This document shows, piece after piece, positions 1 through 11,300 of a stretch of 64,000 bases of DNA. The notes below the pieces were generated by a model. The model was not told where the DNA came from. It saw only the letters and a list, made by a program, of their open reading frames with translations, and made no database searches. The first letter of the stretch is position 1, and the number at the start of each line of letters is the position of its first letter. A program made the translations under genes and the position numbers. The stretch comes from Strigamia acuminata (lineage: Eukaryota; Arthropoda; Chilopoda; Geophilomorpha; Linotaeniidae), in assembly GCA_949358305.1 (NCBI GenBank), contig OX442316.1, positions 1,116,001-1,180,000 on the forward strand, given 5' to 3'.

Positions 1-511
1 AAAACACGAGATTTTCGTGTTTTCTCCCGTTTTCCACGATAATAAAGTTAAAAATTGTATCATTGTATGTTTTGTTTACATTTTAAACTTTATAGTCTTA
101 TATGTTGTGGAAAACAAATTTCTCATTAAAAAAAACCTTCTATACATACACATATATATCTTCCTCTTCTTTTTATTATTAAACAATAATAATCGTCTCC
201 ATGGCTACAATTGGAGCGAGACTTAGGCCTATCAATACTACACCGGGACTCCTTCGATTCTTTTTTTTTAAGTTTTAATTTTAATACTTTTCTAATTCTT
301 CAATATCGTTTGAAATGTTGGTGTGTTATATATATATCTGCAATTTTTCAGCGATTATTGGATGTTCTAAACCGCTTTTATCCAAAATGTGTACAGTACA
401 AGGTAATAAATTTAAAATGAATTAATCGTCGAATATTAATATTGGTTTTTTTACCTAACGGTTTCGTCGGAGGAGCGAGAACGACTCAAAAACGTGCTGT
501 CCGTGGCCGAA
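1..511 (+). repeat. Left arm of the fold-back
   Basis: This is an imperfect inverted copy of 2198-2650. Shared landmarks are TTTCTCCCGTTTTCC, a TTTTTCAG-ended stretch, GTGTACAGTACAAG and GACTCAAAAACGTGCTG. It has more substitutions than the right arm at the splice-like sites, and its donor-like GTAAGAA is changed to GTAATAA. It ends abruptly where the inner element begins. Confidence 0.75.
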
Positions 512-1857
512 CACACTGGCCTGGCCTGGCCTTAGTAGCTTTAAACACATTTCGAATTAAATAAACGATACTCGATACACAATCGACGACAACTTTAAAA
601 GTGGAATTTCCGTCTCATGTCGTCGATTCGATTTCGTTTCTTAAAGAATACGAGCGGCTTGGCTTTCCTGGTCGAAATAGAAAAACGACCAACATCAAAC
701 AACTAAACAATTACAAACAACTAAATGTACAAATATTTTTTAATCTTTATTTCACTTTATAGTTTAGCACTATACATTTGCTTTAATAATAATAGGCATT
801 CAAACAGGTCATCAGATAATTTGTTCCTGTGTGGGGTTAAAATGATTTTTCCTCGACTAAACAATCGTTCCACCGGTGCACTCGACGTCAGCGAGGTATT
901 GTACCGCATGAACAATCGTTTAATGAAGGGAAATTGATTCAACGAACTAATGTTTTCACCATTGTCAGACACGTAAGCATCAACAATTTCCGTCGCACGA
1001 CTTTTTAATTCATCCACTCCTTGATTGCGCTTAACATTCACTGGAAACATTTCAAATTTGCCACTGCCACAAAGATCCAACACGATGATTTTTGGTCTGT
1101 CTCTTATTCGACGATTTCCCACTGGAATTGGCTCTGGCTGCTACGTACTTATCGTATTCGGAAGGGTGTAGCCGTTTCAAGTGTTTGGACAGATTGGCAT
1201 TCGTATCGGTTCTAGAGGAAAGCTCATTTTTCTTTGGACATAATTGGCAACGAACTTTAAAGCTGATTGTCGAAGAATTAGAATATTCTTCCACTGTTTC
1301 GGCGAGGAGAGGTTCCGGTATAAAAAATTGATTAAACCACCCAAGAAAGTTGGTAATTTTGTCAGTGGCGTTCGAAATATTTGTTTCGATACGTTCTTCG
1401 TGTTCAGGAAAAGTATCTTCGTCGTCGCCCTCGTGTTGTTCAATAATCAAGTCTAATGATTTGTCAAATTGCGAAGGAGTTTGCGATCGTCGGTCCATAA
1501 TTTGGTATTTTAGTAGCGGTAATTAGGCGATGCGAACGATACTGGACTGGATAATGATTGATGGTTATTCAAAATGAGGACACGTTATATAGTTCGTTTT
1601 TACAAAAAACGTTCAATCAACGTCGCTGCAAATTGAATACGCCGGATTGGCTACAACAAGCATGCGTAATCCAAAATTCAGTTGTTTTGTTTGTGGTTTA
1701 CTTGTTTTTTAATAAAATGGGATTATTCTGCTTAAAAAGTTGCATTTTTAAACCTATAATTTATAAACTGCACTTTTAGACGTTGAAAATGCACTTGTTA
1801 ATCTCGCCGTACTTTATTTTGCGTACTTTTTTTGTGGCCAGGCCAGGCCAGTGTGTT
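510..1857 (-). mobile_element. Inner hAT deletion derivative
   Basis: The ends are inverted copies: CACACTGGCCTGGCCTGGCC at 512-531 and its complement at 1836-1855, with two further matching bases outward on each side. The short GC-rich TIR, the size of about 1.35 kb and the transposase pieces on the minus strand fit a non-autonomous hAT copy. No 8-bp target duplication is visible (CGTGGCCG on the left, ACTTTATT on the right), so the insertion is old, rearranged or misdelimited. It interrupts the left arm of the outer palindrome. Confidence 0.65.
757..1498 (-). pseudogene. hAT transposase remnant (BED finger plus C-terminal block)
   Basis: Two overlapping minus-strand frames carry opposite ends of a hAT transposase. 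The first (1498 to 1052) has an acidic N-terminus and a BED-type zinc finger: C84, C87, H106 and H111 in the pattern CxxC-x18-H-x4-H, followed by HPSEYDKY. The second (1122 to 757) has the C-terminal dimerisation signature TSSAPVERLFSRG...LTPHRNKLSDD...LLLLK. A full hAT transposase is usually about 600 residues or more; here the DDE catalytic core between these parts is absent and the junction near 1100 changes frame. The product could not catalyse transposition. The intact finger could in principle still bind DNA, but no sign of domestication is seen. Start chosen at the first ATG of the BED frame. Confidence 0.8.
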
Positions 1858-2159
1858 ACTTTATTATTGCAATTGGAATTTAAATCAAATGAAATCTCTT
1901 ATTTCGGTAAAAGTTTATTTTAATATATTAACCATCAATCTTTATTAGTTTTTACATAACATCAATATGGTATCAATATTAATATCACAATTCAACTGAT
2001 GATAAGGTGTCGCCGTGTCGGTTTGATGTGGCTTGCTGGCTATAACTCAAATAAAACAAAAATTAAACTTTAAAATCAATAAAATAATAATATTAAACTT
2101 TTAATGTGATTTTAATGGTTATTGATGTTTATGCAAACATCAACAATAAAATGCAAAAC
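1858..2159. other. AT-rich spacer of the fold-back, no gene
   Basis: AT-rich sequence between the inner element and the right arm. No open frame, known repeat or RNA gene is recognised. It contains a small inverted pair around 2115-2145 (TTATTGATGTTT...AAACATCAACAATAA). Confidence 0.5.
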
Positions 2160-2339
2160 CTTACGATCGTACACTTCGCGCATCTGCAGAATATCAGCCA
2201 CGAACAGCACGTTTTTGAGTCGTTCTCGCTCCTCCGACGAAACCGCTATGTAAAAAAGACAATATTAATATTCGACGATTTTTCTTACCTTGTACTGTAC
2301 ACATTTCGGATATAAGCGGTTTAGAACATCCAATAATCG
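2160..2339 (-). pseudogene. Possible two-exon gene fragment in right arm
   Basis: On the minus strand, CTGCAATTTTTCAG is followed by a 51-nt exon (2339-2289), a 43-nt intron from GTAAGAA to TTTACATAG (2288-2246) and a second exon (2245-2160). The frame is open across the join and reads ...LISEMCTVQ / AVSSEERERLKNVLFVADI. The second exon continues LQMREVYDRK and ends at a possible donor (AAG then GTTTTG). The left arm has the same sequence with damaged splice sites. I do not recognise the protein. It may be a captured host exon or part of the outer element's own lost gene. It is short and could be chance. Confidence 0.3.
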
Positions 2340-2650
2340 CTGAAAAATTGCAGATATATGTATACCACACCAACATTTCGAACAATATTGAAGAATTAGA
2401 AAAGTATTAAAATTAAAACTTAAAAAAAAGCAATCGAAGGAGTCCCTGTGTATTGATAGGCCTAAGTCTCGCTCCAATTGTAGCCATGGAGACGATTATT
2501 GTTTATTAATAAAAAGAAGCGGAAGATATATATGTATAGATAGGTTTTTTTTAATGAGAAATGCAAAACAATGTAAACAAAACAATAAACATACACTTTT
2601 TAACTTTATTATCGTGGAAAACGGGAGAAAACACGAGGATCTCGTGTTTT
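2198..2650 (-). repeat. Right arm of the fold-back
   Basis: Inverted counterpart of 1-511, ending in the run of GGGAGAAAACACGAG / CTCGTGTTTTCTCGCG, which is itself a small hairpin around 2620-2660. Confidence 0.75.
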
Positions 2651-2659
2651 CTCGCGTTT

Positions 2660-2886
2660 TCCCGAGTACCGCGAGAGTACCGCCAATTCACGGTACCGGT
2701 ACTGCATGGCGCCAAATGTACCGCGGTACCGGTACCCGGTACTTGCTCTTTTCACAGAAAGTACCGCGGTACCGGTACCGGTACCCGCTGCATCTTAAAA
2801 AAGTACCGCGGTACAGCCCTCCGGTACAGTACCGGTACCGGCGGTACTGTACCGCCGGTACCGGTACTGTACCGTGCCCAACACTG
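2660..2886. repeat. GTACC/GGTACC palindromic subterminal tract
   Basis: About 220 bases packed with overlapping GTACCGCGGTACC, CGGTACCGGTACC and CGGTACTGTACCG motifs, almost all self-complementary. It lies immediately inside the inferred hAT end. Subterminal motif clusters of this kind are known transposase binding regions in hAT elements; that role here is inferred. Frames through it are by-products of the repetition. Confidence 0.7.
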
Positions 2887-4660
2887 CTCGACTGTAAATT
2901 TTAAGGTTTATACAATACAATGCGCAATCCCTTCATTGTTTATTCGACTCTTTGCATTAATAATGTAAATGAACAATTTATCAACACTAGCTGGAAGAAA
3001 TTGAATGGCAGAAAGAAAGGTATTCGCCGAAAACTTTTAGAAATGGCATCAAGTTTGAGTAGAAAATAATTATTATTTGTGGAATATTCCACAGGGAACT
3101 GCTGGTGTCTGTATAATGTAAGTATAATCTCATCAGAAACTGGCAGAAGTCATATTACACGCCAGTCACAAGTGCAAGTACTACTGGCAGTAACACCTGC
3201 CTTTTTTGTTTTAAATAATACAAATCATTATATTAAATTGTGTAGATGTAGAGTATGTCTTTTTTATGCTGTACTGTATTGGTGGACCAGCATTGCTGGC
3301 TGATGCATATCAAATGCAACGATTTTTCTGTCGCTGCGCTGTGCGCAATCCACCAAATGGAATCGTGTTTTTTTTCTTTTTTTGTTTAAATCAATTTTAA
3401 TACCACGAAGCAATTAGATGAGTGCAACGATGCCTAAATAAAGAGGAATTATTTCCCCGAACCAAGCACTTTTTAATGCAGACCTTAAAAACCCATTTTT
3501 GAAATGTCACCAGATTAGCATGATCGATAAGTTGAGTGAATGTCGAGCTTGCGATCTCTCCACGCGTCAACACACACGTCTAATCGCATTCATCACTGAC
3601 AATAACGTCATCAAGTCGTCATTTCCAAGCGCTTCATCTCACAGATCCCACATTTTCTTCCAACTCCAAACTCCCCCCACACATTATTCGGTGTTTCAAT
3701 TAAAGTGTAATTATATGCACGCCCAAGTCCAACTCGCACTATTAAAAGAGATTTTGGTCGAAGTGGCGAATAAGAATAAAACGGCGAACGGGCGATCGGA
3801 AAAGGGTGGAATTTTGTCGGTCGAAGCTTTGACATGCCAGCTTTTGATGACTAAATCCCTTCCATTGGTTTTACGAAGAAACTGGCAAAAGGTTAGGGGT
3901 GAGGGTGATTTTCATTTTCCAGTTCAGTGACGATCGCGGTATTCGACGAATCGGCAATTTTGAGATTTTTTTAAATTCTAGAGCTGGTAGTTTGTAATGT
4001 TTAGGTGGTCATACACGAGACGATTCCTGGTCGAAGGAAATGCAGTCGAAAACAATCCAGTCGAAAAAATTCTACTGCGCCTATTTTTTGAATAAAAAAA
4101 ATCTGTACCGACATCTTGGTGCCAAAAGCAAACCGATAAATCCCTGTCTGGCGCGCACACACAAACGCAACAAATACATGAATTTAAAAAAATAGTACTT
4201 GTACGGACTAACAGACTAAACATTTTAGGCTTTTGTGTTTGTTTTGTCGTTCGAGACCAGAAATAATTACAGAGTAAGCGAATCAATGAGTTGAGAGTTC
4301 AGTTTTAATTATTTTGGCAAGATGAAAAAGAAGAAGCACTAGTGTAAGAGATGATGCTTTTGACTTTGAAGCATCAATGAGAGCCATGGCCATGCTATGC
4401 ATGATTGTGAAAGAGAAAGTGAAGAAGAGCGTAGAAGGGTAAGGCAAGCCAACATCAGGGGAACTGAGCATGCGTAGTTTATGGGGTGTGTCGAGAGGAA
4501 GTGTCCTCCCAGTGGAAAATACAGAACCCCGAACCCTCAATAGTCGACATGAACGAGACAGCGTCAAGAGCGAAGGACGAAAACAACAACATGACTATCA
4601 ATGCCCATAATCTCAACAATGCCAATAAACAATCAATCAGCTCGACTGATACTGGTCTAC
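2887..4660. other. No gene recognised
   Basis: Unique-looking AT-rich sequence. The longest frame (3499-3930, plus, 143 codons) has no recognisable domain, no convincing splice context and a random-looking composition. Nothing else is seen apart from homopolymer runs. Confidence 0.5.
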
Positions 4661-4661
4661 A

Positions 4662-4678
4662 AGATAGATAGATAGATA
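4662..4678 (+). repeat. GATA microsatellite
   Basis: Four to five tandem GATA units, directly after a stretch of ordinary sequence. Confidence 0.85.
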
Positions 4679-4689
4679 GCCCAAGTCTT

Positions 4690-4850
4690 ACATTCACACT
4701 GACAACTGGAGATATTGCAATATACCGCATTTCAATATTAAAATTGGAATATCGTATTTGCACAATTTAATAAATATTGCAATGTACGGAGTATCACTTT
4801 TTCTCTGCGATATATCGCTACCAAGTGAATGTACTTGTAGACCCTACGCT
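4690..4850. repeat. GATATTGCAATAT-type dispersed repeat, copy 1
   Basis: Carries GATATTGCAATATACCGCA, AATATTGCAATG and GCGATATATCGC. These motifs recur at 33230-33600 and in the TIR element at 45309-45706, where CCAAGTGAAT is also shared. Probably a degraded copy of that element. Confidence 0.4.
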
Positions 4851-5344
4851 GCTTAATTGGTGTTCTGCTGAGAACAGGTGGCCGACATTGTGAGATGTTC
4901 ATATCCAATGTTAGTACGTTACTAAATTATTCGTGTGCTCAATTTTCACTTGTACCCTGCTGCATTCTCACCTGCAGCCATAGCCATGTAGCCACTCAAT
5001 GGGGCTGCAACTGGCGTCACCGTGGTGAACTGGGAGTCGGTTGCGAGCCAAACCCTGTCCCGACTGTCCATCATGGGTGACAGACTAAAACTTACTGACC
5101 GACACTCCGCAGTCCGCAGTCCGCACGACTAAGCCCTTTCTCACTTCCATCTAATCCATTCCATGGGGTGAACCTACTTGTACTTCTGGATCAGATCAGT
5201 TCAACCATCCCTGAGGATAGGATTGAAAATGGGTGGAAGGAAATAGAGAAGGATCGGTGGCAGTGCAACCGATATGCATTCATCCACACTCCTTAATCTT
5301 TTTGCTACTTGTACAGTCAACTCCCTCTAACCCTCTAACCGGGT

Positions 5345-5600
5345 AGCACATTTACAAACTACTTGTACAGGCGCTTCACGAATCCCCGTGCTCATTTCGC
5401 GGCCTGGAATGACTAATGCATCAATAGTTCGAACAGAGTTGAAATTTGAATTTATCGTCTGTGTAGTGTAGGTGTTGGTTTGACCCAGTTAAGGTGAGGT
5501 GAGAGCAATCTGAGCAGTGAGCAGGGAACTTGCCGTCCTGCATTAATAATTCTGTTAGATGCATTGGTCACTCCTGGCCGCATAGATTCCAGAAGCACTT
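5345..5600. mobile_element. MITE, 181-bp inverted core, copy A
   Basis: The core at 5400-5580 has inverted ends: CGGCCTGGAATGACTAATGC at the left and GCATTGGTCACTCCTGGCCG at the right, about 20 of 23 matching. A second copy with a core of the same length is at 18321-18501. Similarity extends a few dozen bases outside the core (TTTACAAACT...GGCGTTTCA-like), so the mobile unit may be larger than the core. No protein is encoded. Confidence 0.6.
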
Positions 5601-6308
5601 GTGGTGTGTAAATATGCAACCGGGTACCCATTTACTTGTAGAAGCGTCATGCTGCTTTTTCTTGACAGTATAAATACAAAGTTGGGTCCTTAAGCAAGCT
5701 TTCCCACAGGATGGTCCCGGCTATTACGTAGTAATTACAGTATGATGTCTTAGAAATTATGATATAGTTCCTCAGTGGTCCCTTAATATCTGAAATTGAA
5801 GCTCATGCAATTACATTTCAGGGATGCTTTTAATTTTCTAGATGAGCACTTCTAATAATACGGTACGGTATTGTTGTTGTTGTTGTTAGCTACTTTAATG
5901 AAATTGAACATTTCTTGAAAAATTACAAATTTCTAGCGAATCTGTTGAGAAGTTTAGTGAAAAAGAGAAAAATTAAACTAGTCAAAATTTCAGCCAATTT
6001 AAAAGTGGACATTTTCACCCATGTTATTATCTCGTGGACACCTCTTGTGGTTCGCTGAATTAACTTTGCTAATTTCGCCATCACTCGCTGTACTACGATC
6101 GATAAATTTTCAAGCCGAATACCACACCTAACCTACAGTGTCCCGAGCTTAAGACGAACCTAAACCTAACAACAAGCGGAAGTGATACTATGATGTGGAC
6201 AAAATGTAAGTACAGCTACAGCGTTTGTTATTAATTGATTTTGCATTAAAAGGCCATATTTAAATGTTTAATGTACCGTAATCGTCAATTATTTGGAGCT
6301 TTATATTT
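5601..6308. other. No gene recognised
   Basis: Intergenic-looking sequence with a short TTG microsatellite near 5870-5887. Nothing else is supported. Confidence 0.5.
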
Positions 6309-6533
6309 TTAAACAAATATATTGCTAAGTTTCCTACCTTCTACAAAGCTAATAATCGATTCGTTCAGCATAAGCAGTTTTAATAAACCAATACCACAAT
6401 GCATTGTATCTAAAATATGCACGCGATATATTTGTTCATTTAATTTTTGTGTCGTTTTCCGGTAATCATCACTCGTACAATCTTGCTCTAAATTGGTAAT
6501 AACGGTGGCGCACATGTGATACCCAAATTCCAT
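6309..6533 (-). CDS. Weak exon candidate, unknown product
   Basis: A 74-codon minus-strand frame starts MEFGYHMCATVITNLEQ and passes through HILDTMHCGIGLLKLLML. Its composition is more protein-like than neighbouring frames, with mixed charge and no low complexity. Near its end, TTTGTAGAAG is followed by GTAGGAAAC, an acceptable splice donor near 6340, so it could be an exon ending in FVE(G). A stop lies close upstream of the ATG. No domain is recognised and no partner exon was found. It may be chance. Confidence 0.2.
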   Translation of the reverse strand: MEFGYHMCATVITNLEQDCTSDDYRKTTQKLNEQIYRVHILDTMHCGIGLLKLLMLNESIISFVEGRKLSNIFV

Positions 6534-6815
6534 GTTGGAAAATCGACATTTTATTCAATAACATCGCAGAAATTTCTCTCAACATACACGAGACCAAATC
6601 ACAGTAGGAAATCGACCGATGGACATGATCAATAAGCCACTATTCTCCTTTCTCTTCCAGACCGGCCCGGTTTTACCGGAAATGAAAAAAAAATCCTACG
6701 CCATTCAAATCGTATGGATTTACTATGTCAATCAAAATAAAAGATATTCGTTGCAACTTATTTTTTGAACTTTTTTTTAGAACTGTAGATTTTTTGGTTT
6801 TTCTAAATATAATAA

Positions 6816-6985
6816 GATTTTCTTAAATTTTACAAGATTTTAAAAGATTTTAAGAGATTGATGAAGTTTTTTGGAAGGTATTCTAGGTACATATATTAGA
6901 GATTTTCTTAAATTTTACAATACTTTAAGAGATTTTAAAAAAGTTATGGAGTTTTTTGGAAGTTTTTTACATATATTAGAGATTT
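6816..6985. repeat. Diverged tandem duplication, about 85 bp
   Basis: Two adjacent copies share TCTTAAATTTTACAA, AAGAGATT, AGTTTTTTGGAAG and ACATATATTAGAGATTTT, with small indels. Confidence 0.6.
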
Positions 6986-8110
6986 TTCGAAGTTGATGTT
7001 TTGAAGATTTTTTGTAAATTTTGTCACGGTCCTGGGTTGCGGGATAAACAAAGAGGGAACACAGATAAAACATCAAATATAGACCAGTCCAAAGTGTCAA
7101 AAGCAATCATTCACGTACGAAACAAGAGTGACAGATAAACAAAAATCAAAGTTAGGACCAGGTCAAAACTCAGGATGTACGACAAATAAACACAAGGTAA
7201 GGATTAATTAGAATTAGGTTTATTGAGTAAAAAACACAACAAAAGGAATTTAAACAATGGAAACGGGGATAAGCGCGTTTATTCAACTTGAACAAAACGC
7301 GGGAAAACTCGGGCCAACTCGGGCCGTGATAATATTTCTAGATTTTCTAGATTCCTAGATTTTTCCAAGTGTTGCGGATTTCTCAGATTGTTCCAGATTT
7401 TTCAAGTTGTTGCAGATTTTTCGAATAGTTGCAGATTTCTTTTGTACATATTTTTCTAGAGGTATCGATCAAGTGAACATTGTAATGGGGCACAAGATGA
7501 CGTAGAATTAACACTCAGGCAGCTCCGGCTGCAACTCGGACTAACAAGTAAGTGAACTGTTAATGCTTTTTTTAAACTTTTCTTCCTTTCTTTCTTTTTT
7601 AACAGCACCAGAATCAACAACAACAACAACAATGACAAGCATTAAAACTATCACAAAGAACACATATCCGACACGTTAAAAAGAGTAGCTTTTAGAACAC
7701 CGCTATCTACTTTCAGTTCAGATTATTAAGTCAAAGCTCGTGTTCGGAATCTCAAGAGACGAATCGATTAACAGGGGAAAACGAGGAAAAATAAAAGAAA
7801 AACCTTTTTTTTTCTTTCCCTTTCTTCCGTTTGCAAACTTTAGAGAGCTAGAATGTCGATGTCCCAGTTTGTCTCCCAGTTACTGATTTCCCACTAAATT
7901 ACTGACTTCAACTACTGTGTACTCTCTGTTAACAAAAAATTTTGACAAACTCCCATCATGGTTCTAAATGCACAATAGATAAATGTTCCAATAATGCACT
8001 TATCCGCTGCAAGAAGACGTTGATCGAAAATGGCAGAAACAGTGTTCATTTTAATGTGTTCCAGGCAAATTACAGAAGAACGAATCAGGATTTCAAAAAT
8101 TTATAACACC
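6986..8110. other. No gene; degenerate short repeats
   Basis: The stretch 7335-7445 has loosely repeated TTGTTGCAGATTTTTC units of about 19 bp. The rest shows homopolymer and CAA runs (7610-7632) and no gene. Confidence 0.45.
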
Positions 8111-8310
8111 GTTAAAACAGAAAGTGTTAGGTGGTGATTTTTTTTACCACCATAAAAATTGACCCTTGACCTTTAAATCATGATCAACCGTTTTGCAACT
8201 TGTAAACTATTTCAAATATGAGAAAATGTTCAATTACAAAGTTGTAGAGCATGGTTTATTTTGCTGGGAAAGAGAAGTTTTTACCTGTTTTTATCTCTTA
8301 CGGCCACTTT
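8110..8310. repeat. Fragment of CAGGGTG-type mariner-like MITE family
   Basis: It contains CAATTACAAAGTTGTAGAGC (8231-8250), which also lies in the TA-flanked MITE at 50880-51250 and, in complement, in the copy near 20900-21155. No terminal repeats are preserved here. Confidence 0.4.
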
Positions 8311-11300
8311 CAATATGTTTGCCCTCGAATTTAATGGATATTTAATGTTTATTTGTTTATTTGTAAGTGGTTATAATGATCGATTTTAGCAATATTATAA
8401 TTAATATTGTTACGCGTCTAGACCACGCTGTCACAGCGGGCCTAATCGCGCATTTGGGATGAGTTTATGAATTCTCTCACCAAATGGTGCTGGCTAATTA
8501 TGCACATGATGTAACAGGATTAGCTTATTCTGGATAGCGTGTAAAAACAGAGTTATCTTAATGGACACCAGAATCCACTTGAGTCAGTTCTCCTTGGGAA
8601 TTCACTTGGCAGTGTGCAGGATATCAGCCTGGGCGCTTTCAAAATGGCGAACTGTAGTACGCGAATTAAGACCGCAATACCGTGTCTCACTGGGGGAGAC
8701 GCTTTGAAGATTATTTCTTCTCCTACGTTCACGCAAACGTTGGGTGCACACGCTCGCAGGTGCCTGACAGCAAACCGCATCTTCGAGTCAGGACTGCAGA
8801 AATAAATGTACAATTGAGACGTCAAATAATTCGCAAAAATGTCCAGAAATGGAGAGGAAGTCACTACTCTTGGCTATAAATGTTAGTGGATTATGACCAA
8901 CTGATAGGCTTTTTCTTCAGTACAGTGACAGGGTGTTATGAATAAAGCACTGGCCATGTAGATAACCATGGAAATTCTGGCTAGAATTAGGCCTTGAGCA
9001 TTGCCGAGGCACCATGAAAACACACTCCAAAACTTTCAATTACGACGAGAGCTATTGCTAAGTCAGAGGCAAAAGTATTTCTGACTAAAATTAGGAATTT
9101 AGAAAATGAAGAAACCTTTGATCACATGTTCCAGGCCGATCCTATTTTTAAGAGAAAACAGCCCAAAACAGGTGGTAAAAGTCAAATATTAAAATGAGAA
9201 GAATTCACATAAATTATAAACATACCGGTAGTTAATATAAGATACATGTTAAATGAACACTTAATTCCAAATTTCCAAAGCAACAACATTAAGGACAGTA
9301 AGAAAATAACAAATTTGTGTCTACTAAAACTGAATGCTAGAGGAGCTTATGAAAGAAACGATGCTCCACACAGAAGTAATCAATAATCTGTGCATGCCAT
9401 CACAACGAATTCTGGACAGTAACCAAAGCAGAATAGATTTATAAATTCAGCGCTGGGTCATGTTTGTTTTGCCTGCTGCGACATTCTCTCACTAGGGGGT
9501 GGTTACAAGTTGTTCTAGTCACTGTACACGGAGAATGGAAATCACCTCGTACCCCCCACCAGGTGTTTGTGGTGTGCAAAAAAAAAAAAGCGCTGCAAGA
9601 TTAGAGGCTCCACAGGGCACCTTTATTCTGTTAATTATTTTCCCATTTATGAATTTATAATCAGGATGCTCAATTGCAAATTTCAGATCAGCAACAGTTG
9701 GATTTCAAGCAAACCATTAATCTAGTTTCGGAATTTGTTAGAATTGTTACTAGAGTGTGAATGGTCTCAAAAGCAAGCATAAGCTTATTGCTGGCACGTA
9801 TCACTGTAGATATTCTTCAAGAAGCGTGTTTATATTTGCTCAAACACCCCTACATTGAAAAAAAATTAAACATGAACATTTACAAAGTGCGATAGGGATT
9901 AGGGATCTGATTGGTTGCTGGAGATTCAAAGAATGCATGAAAGAAGGCGCAACGTACAATTAAACTTGGCTGCATTGTGAAGTAGCCTTTACATGAAATT
10001 CAGCACAGTTCACAGGTACGAAAAGGCAGTTACGAGAGAAAAAATGTGATAGAGGCCGTCGGCCCGATGGTGTTTCGAGTGGAAATCTCGCTACTAAGTA
10101 TTCAGAGCACCGATGGCAATAGTGAGTGGGTGCAAGTAATGAGAGCAGACGTCAAGGTAATGAAAGCAAGCCATTCATTCGACTTGCAAGCCTCCTTTCC
10201 TTTCCTTCTCAAGCAGGAAATAAAGCCTTGGCTGTCACTGTTTTTCTTTCGTTCTTTCTAAGCAACGAACAAGCCGAAAAGCCTTGGAAAGAGAGCAATG
10301 TTAGCAACTGACGGAGGGAGGGAGACGCAGCCATTTTCTTGGGAAATGTGTCCAATGTGTTTCCAGTTGCGGGATCTCTTGGTCTTGACATGCCCCTTGG
10401 GTAACGTAGGTCTGAATACGCGGCTGTCCAGCACATGCGTTGCCGACCATCAATTGCAACGGCTGCTCCAAACGAGGTGACCAAAGCTTTTCAGCTAATC
10501 CCTCGGCTCGTTGGCGGCGTCGAGCCAAAAGCCGCTAGGGACAAATTCAGCACCAAAACCAATTTCCAACCAACCTCTGCAAGTCAAACGTCACCTACAG
10601 TACTGTGTATTCGCTCGACGACTCAGGATTTTGCTGCAGCACACGTAAGAATAACTTGATTGATTTTTCGCAACAATTCTCCAAAGCTATTTCAAACTAC
10701 GATGAGCAACTCAAAACGGCCATCGTGTGTTGGAAAAAAAATTCACGTGCATCAATATTAGATTGAGGGAAATTGTTTTCGGTCAGGCAGCTCGAAGAAA
10801 TACATTACATTCAACACAACACTAAATACAAGTTCATCATTCATTCGATTACAAGTATCAATCTTGATCGTTCAGTGTGAAAACCTAACCGCATTTTTGC
10901 GCATAAAGTGCATTTTTGAATTTCCCGTTTTTTCGTAGCATTTATCACGACTGTGTGTCAAAAACACGTACTCGTAAATATGCTCTAGGCATGCCCACTG
11001 ACATTTTCACATTCATTCATGCATTCAATTTTATTCCCGAGAAAAGATAAAAAAGATAGAAAAGAAAGTCATTGGCCCGAGTTTAGCCATCACACCAAAA
11101 TCTGTTTTCGTAGTTAGTGAAGCCATAGGCGCTGTGACTGTGATCTCGGTAACTTACTTTTCGAACCTAAAACTTCAATCCAAAGAAGCAACAAAATCAA
11201 TACAAAACTGTAGGTATTGTAGGTAGTTGAGGAGAAAAAAGGAAAATTGGAACAAATTCTTCTTTAAATGACATTCAAATGACATTGTGTGCACTGCGAG

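Larger units (their letters stand above)
1..2886. mobile_element. Palindromic hAT-like element, left end outside window
   Basis: Sequence from the window start is repeated in inverted orientation near 2200-2650, so the region is a large fold-back. It continues through a GTACC-rich tract and stops at CCCAACACTG (2877-2886). Read inward, that end is CAGTGTTGGGC, a typical start for hAT terminal repeats. The next 8 bases (CTCGACTG) would be the target duplication, but the partner cannot be seen. By symmetry the left end lies roughly 230 bases outside the window. A second element with its own terminal repeats sits between the arms. The hAT assignment rests on the end motif and the hAT transposase pieces inside it; the superfamily of the outer element is an inference. 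Confidence 0.6.

Noticed and set aside
3499-3930. 143-codon plus-strand frame
   Set aside because: No recognisable domain, no splice sites in keeping, opposite-strand frame of similar quality.
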